NCBI GenBank assembly: GCA_009777165.1
Contig: WRML01000065.1
Coordinates: forward strand, 1-9,095
DNA from: Kiritimatiellota bacterium
Lineage (GTDB): Bacteria > Verrucomicrobiota > Kiritimatiellia > RFP12 > UBA1067
Direction of reading: 5' to 3'
Length of the DNA stretch: 9,095 nt
Of this stretch, positions 7,587-9,095 are shown in pieces. Under the pieces are notes generated by a model. The model searched no databases and was not told the origin of the DNA. It saw only the letters and a program-made list of their open reading frames with translations. How positions within the stretch are numbered: position 1 is the first letter of the stretch; each line of letters begins with the position of its first letter. The position numbers were made by a program, and so were the translations under genes.

Positions 7587-7624
7587 CCTCTGGCGTGCGG
7601 TGGCTCGCCGCCACACGCCAGAGG
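7587..7624 (+). terminator. Strong hairpin 30 nt after the propeller stop; probable transcription end or mRNA 3' stabiliser
   Basis: CCTCTGGCGTG (7587-7597) pairs perfectly with its complement at 7614-7624. After one C-A mismatch the stem continues for five pairs (one T-G wobble) around a CTCG loop at 7604-7607. No T-run follows on the plus strand; A-tracts do, so this is not a canonical intrinsic terminator. Its position right after the operon still suggests a 3'-end role. A dispersed palindromic repeat is the main alternative. Confidence 0.45.
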
Positions 7625-7694
7625 GTCGCATAGGGATGCAAAAAAATCCCCTTCGCAAAAAAAAAACGAAAAAAACCGAATGCGCACTTGTGCC

Positions 7695-7725
7695 TTGCAA
7701 GTTGTTCTCAGAACTGACATACTAT
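7695..7725 (+). promoter_or_regulatory. Weak candidate promoter of the DUF4432 gene with an internal palindrome
   Basis: TTGCAA (7695-7700) and TACTAT (7720-7725; four of six matches to TATAAT) are separated by 19 nt, longer than ideal. A-tracts upstream at 7640-7675 could act like an UP element. The 11-bp palindrome GTTCTCAGAAC (7704-7714) lies between the boxes, where a repressor could block polymerase. Treat as a suggestion only. Confidence 0.3.
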
Positions 7726-7746
7726 CCCATCATTCTTGAGTCGAAT

Positions 7747-7751
7747 GGAGG
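7747..7751 (+). promoter_or_regulatory. Shine-Dalgarno of the DUF4432 gene
   Basis: GGAGG lies 4 nt before the ATG at 7756 and fixes the start. The same frame is open far upstream into the propeller gene, but that extension is only a shadow frame. Confidence 0.75.
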
Positions 7752-7755
7752 ATGT

Positions 7756-8745
7756 ATGAAAAACAGGCAGGTGTTGGATTATGTCGGGAACATCGAGCAG
7801 CTGGCGTATGCGCGCGCGGCTGAACTGACGGACGGGGCGGGGCGCGGGAACCGTATCATTGACGTGTGCAACGGGTCGGGACTGAGCTTCACGGTCTGCC
7901 CGGACCGAGGGCTGGACATCGTGGAGGCGAGCTATAACGGCGTGCCGGTGGCGTACCGCACGTGTAGTGGGCACCATTCGCGCCTGGCGTATGAATCGGG
8001 GGGGATCCATTGGCTCCGCACTTGGCCGGGGGGGCTTCTGACCACCTGCGGCCTGCGAAGCGCGGGGAACCCCAACGGCGAGTTCGGGTTGCACGGCAGG
8101 GTCTCCTGCGCCGCCGCCGAAGATGTCGGCGTCTCCCGCGAGTGGGCTGGGGGGGAATACCAGATTCGTGTCCGGGGGGTTCTGCGCGAGGCGCGGATTT
8201 TCGGCGAGAACCTCCGCATGACCCGTACCCTCTCCACCGCATTCGGCACGAACGCGATTGACATCCATGACGAGATCACCAACCTCGCCGGAACGCCGGA
8301 CTACGTCCAGCTCGTCTATCACTGCAATTTCGGATACCCGCTCGTCAGCCCGGACGTCCGGATCATGGCGCCCAAGCATCCCGTAGTGCCGCGGACCCCC
8401 GAGGCGGAGAAGGGCCTCGCGACGTGGGACGTGATGCCCCCTCCCAAGAAGGGGGCCCCCGAGCAGTGCTTCTTCCATACCCTCCCCGCTGGCAAGAACC
8501 ATCTCGCGTCCATGAGCCTCGTCAACGAGACGCTCAAGATGAAGATGACAATCGCGTATGACACGAGGACCCTCCCCCGCCTCGCCGAGTGGAAAGCCTT
8601 CGACACCGGGGCCTACGTCATCGGCCTGGAGCCCACCAACACGTGGCTCAAGGGGCGCGCCGAGGAAATCGCCGACGGCACCGCGCAAAAAATCCGCGCT
8701 GGGGAAACGCTCTCCTTCAAGGTCAGGATCTCGTTTGAAACATAG
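7756..8745 (+). CDS. DUF4432-family protein, galactose-mutarotase-like fold (aldose 1-epimerase family)
   Basis: The 329-residue protein matches DUF4432, a branch of the galactose mutarotase-like superfamily of large beta-sandwich proteins. Landmarks: NGSGLSFTVCPDRGLDI (39-55) followed by Y-x-G-V-P-V (60-65), GLHGRVS (111-117), LVYHCNFGYPL (186-196) and VIGLEPTN (288-295). By analogy with GalM, H113, H189 and E292 are the candidate catalytic acid/base residues; this is inferred, since biochemical data on the family are scarce. Length is normal for the family and no signal peptide is present, so it should act in the cytoplasm. The likely role is anomer interconversion or recognition of a sugar released from glycans, fitting the nearby GH172. 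It follows the propeller gene by 199 nt with a hairpin between, so it probably has its own promoter. Leucine and valine codons change from CTG/GTG in the first third to CTC/GTC afterwards. Confidence 0.9.
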   Translation: MKNRQVLDYVGNIEQLAYARAAELTDGAGRGNRIIDVCNGSGLSFTVCPDRGLDIVEASYNGVPVAYRTCSGHHSRLAYESGGIHWLRTWPGGLLTTCGLRSAGNPNGEFGLHGRVSCAAAEDVGVSREWAGGEYQIRVRGVLREARIFGENLRMTRTLSTAFGTNAIDIHDEITNLAGTPDYVQLVYHCNFGYPLVSPDVRIMAPKHPVVPRTPEAEKGLATWDVMPPPKKGAPEQCFFHTLPAGKNHLASMSLVNETLKMKMTIAYDTRTLPRLAEWKAFDTGAYVIGLEPTNTWLKGRAEEIADGTAQKIRAGETLSFKVRISFET

Positions 8746-9012
8746 GGTTGACAGGCGGAGAAGAGGTTCATGGCGGGAGTTTGCATGACACGCGCATGGC
8801 TGTCGGGCTTCTCATCGTCGGCGGGACACATCACGACGGTGACTTTTATCCCCGAGGATACCGCCCAGTCCAGACATACTCCCCCCCCCTTCGCTTCGAT
8901 ACGGGTGACCCCCTCCTGTGACAGATATAGCGAATTACCTTTACAGTGAATTAATTTCAAAAGTGATCCATTCTGACATCCCTTGACGAGATGTTGTCGC
9001 GATACGCTTTTT
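8746..9012. other. Apparently non-coding stretch downstream of the DUF4432 gene
   Basis: No frame here has a credible ribosome binding site, start and family resemblance together. From 8746 to about 8925 the DNA is GC-rich and gene-like in composition, with a nine-C run at 8881-8889; from about 8925 it turns AT-rich. A minus-strand frame across 8746-8900 is open and reads GIKVTVVMCPADDE in part, perhaps a decayed gene, but nothing firm can be claimed. No clear terminator for the DUF4432 gene is visible. Confidence 0.45.
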
Positions 9013-9095
9013 AACCACAATAGACACAATGGAATGCACAATGGACACGATTCCCTCTTGTATCCTTTGTGTCTATTGTGAAAACCATTGTGTCC
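9013..9095. repeat. CACAAT-rich inverted-repeat element, cut by the right edge
   Basis: CACAATAGACACAA (9016-9029) is repeated exactly in inverted orientation at 9067-9080, giving a 14-bp perfect stem around a 37-nt interior. CACAATGG occurs twice directly (9025-9032, 9037-9044) and once inverted (9085-9092). GGACAC (9043-9048) is mirrored by GTGTCC at the last six bases. The block begins after TTTTTAACCA. It resembles the AACCAC-(A/G)A(A/G)-GACAC type intergenic repeats I associate with Planctomycetes, Verrucomicrobia and some Proteobacteria. It may fold into a large hairpin in RNA or a cruciform in DNA and could end transcription from either side. Confidence 0.6.

Larger units (their letters stand above)
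7557..7755 (+). other. Intergenic region between propeller and DUF4432 genes
   Basis: This 199-nt stretch contains, in order, a strong GC-rich hairpin (7587-7624), three A-tracts (7640-7646, 7657-7666, 7669-7675) and an 11-bp palindrome. Possible promoter elements and the DUF4432 ribosome binding site complete it. I see no small gene in it. It probably separates two transcription units. Confidence 0.6.

Noticed and set aside
7633..7650. Small GGGAT/ATCCC hairpin as an intrinsic terminator
   Set aside because: Only five pairs with an eight-base loop and no T-run after it; probably chance within A-tract DNA.
6417..7700. Long minus-strand frame opposite the propeller gene
   Set aside because: Low-complexity G/V/E-rich antisense shadow with no family motifs; the plus strand carries convincing propeller motifs.
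8796..8906. Short plus-strand frame beginning MAVGLLIVGGTHHDGD, reminiscent of ThuA-like starts
   Set aside because: No ribosome binding site, quickly closed by a stop, and too short to judge; resemblance is superficial.
8613..9041. 142-codon minus-strand frame across the right-hand intergenic region
   Set aside because: It starts inside the inverted-repeat element and overlaps the end of the DUF4432 gene; no ribosome binding site and no coherent domain. Only its middle part looks faintly gene-like.
9016..9092. CACAAT repeats as a CRISPR array
   Set aside because: Repeat units are only 8-14 bases, partly inverted, with spacers too short and irregular for CRISPR.
9029..9095. Plus-strand frame open to the right edge (MECTMDTIPS...)
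   Set aside because: It consists of the CACAAT/TTGTG repeat units and is explained by the repeat, not by coding.

Overview
The window looks like chromosomal DNA from a GC-rich, carbohydrate-degrading bacterium of the PVC superphylum, most plausibly Kiritimatiellota or Verrucomicrobiota. This is an inference from family content: a GH172/DUF2961 glycoside hydrolase, a DUF2723-like membrane protein fused to TPRs, a large PQQ-type beta-propeller of the kind common in Planctomycetes and Verrucomicrobia, a DUF4432 mutarotase-like protein, and an intergenic CACAAT-type repeat. I saw no rRNA, tRNA, CRISPR array, transposase or integrase.

Layout: (1) 1-373, minus strand, is the N-terminal part of a gene running off the left edge. 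It is open from an ATG at 373 and resembles the N-terminus of transcription-repair coupling factor Mfd. (2) 425-2473, minus strand, encodes an exported GH172 (DUF2961) protein with a C-terminal carbohydrate-binding-like module; its start is fixed by a strong ribosome binding site. (3) 2474-2672 is a divergent promoter region with a sigma-70-like promoter on each strand and two short perfect palindromes. (4) 2676-6029, plus strand, encodes a 1117-residue protein with about 11 membrane segments, an extracytoplasmic domain and a long TPR tail. (5) 6039-7556, plus strand, encodes an exported PQQ-like propeller protein 9 nt downstream, almost certainly in the same operon. (6) 7557-7755 holds a strong hairpin, three A-tracts and a possible promoter. 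(7) 7756-8745, plus strand, encodes a DUF4432 mutarotase-like protein. (8) 8746-9095 has no convincing gene: a GC-rich strip, then an AT-rich stretch ending in an inverted-repeat element cut by the window edge.

How the genes may work together (inference): the two outer enzymes act on sugars. GH172 would cleave glycans outside the cytoplasm, and DUF4432 may interconvert sugar anomers or bind a sugar in the cytoplasm. The central two-gene operon combines a membrane protein related to lipid-sugar-dependent glycosyltransferases with a secreted propeller, so it may build or organise an envelope glycan or glycoprotein. No system of known name is recognisable. The membrane-TPR plus propeller pair is the best candidate for something undescribed.

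Sequence style: G and C homopolymers of 8-10 bases are frequent, including inside genes. Three of the four complete genes change from G-ending to C-ending synonymous codons along their length.
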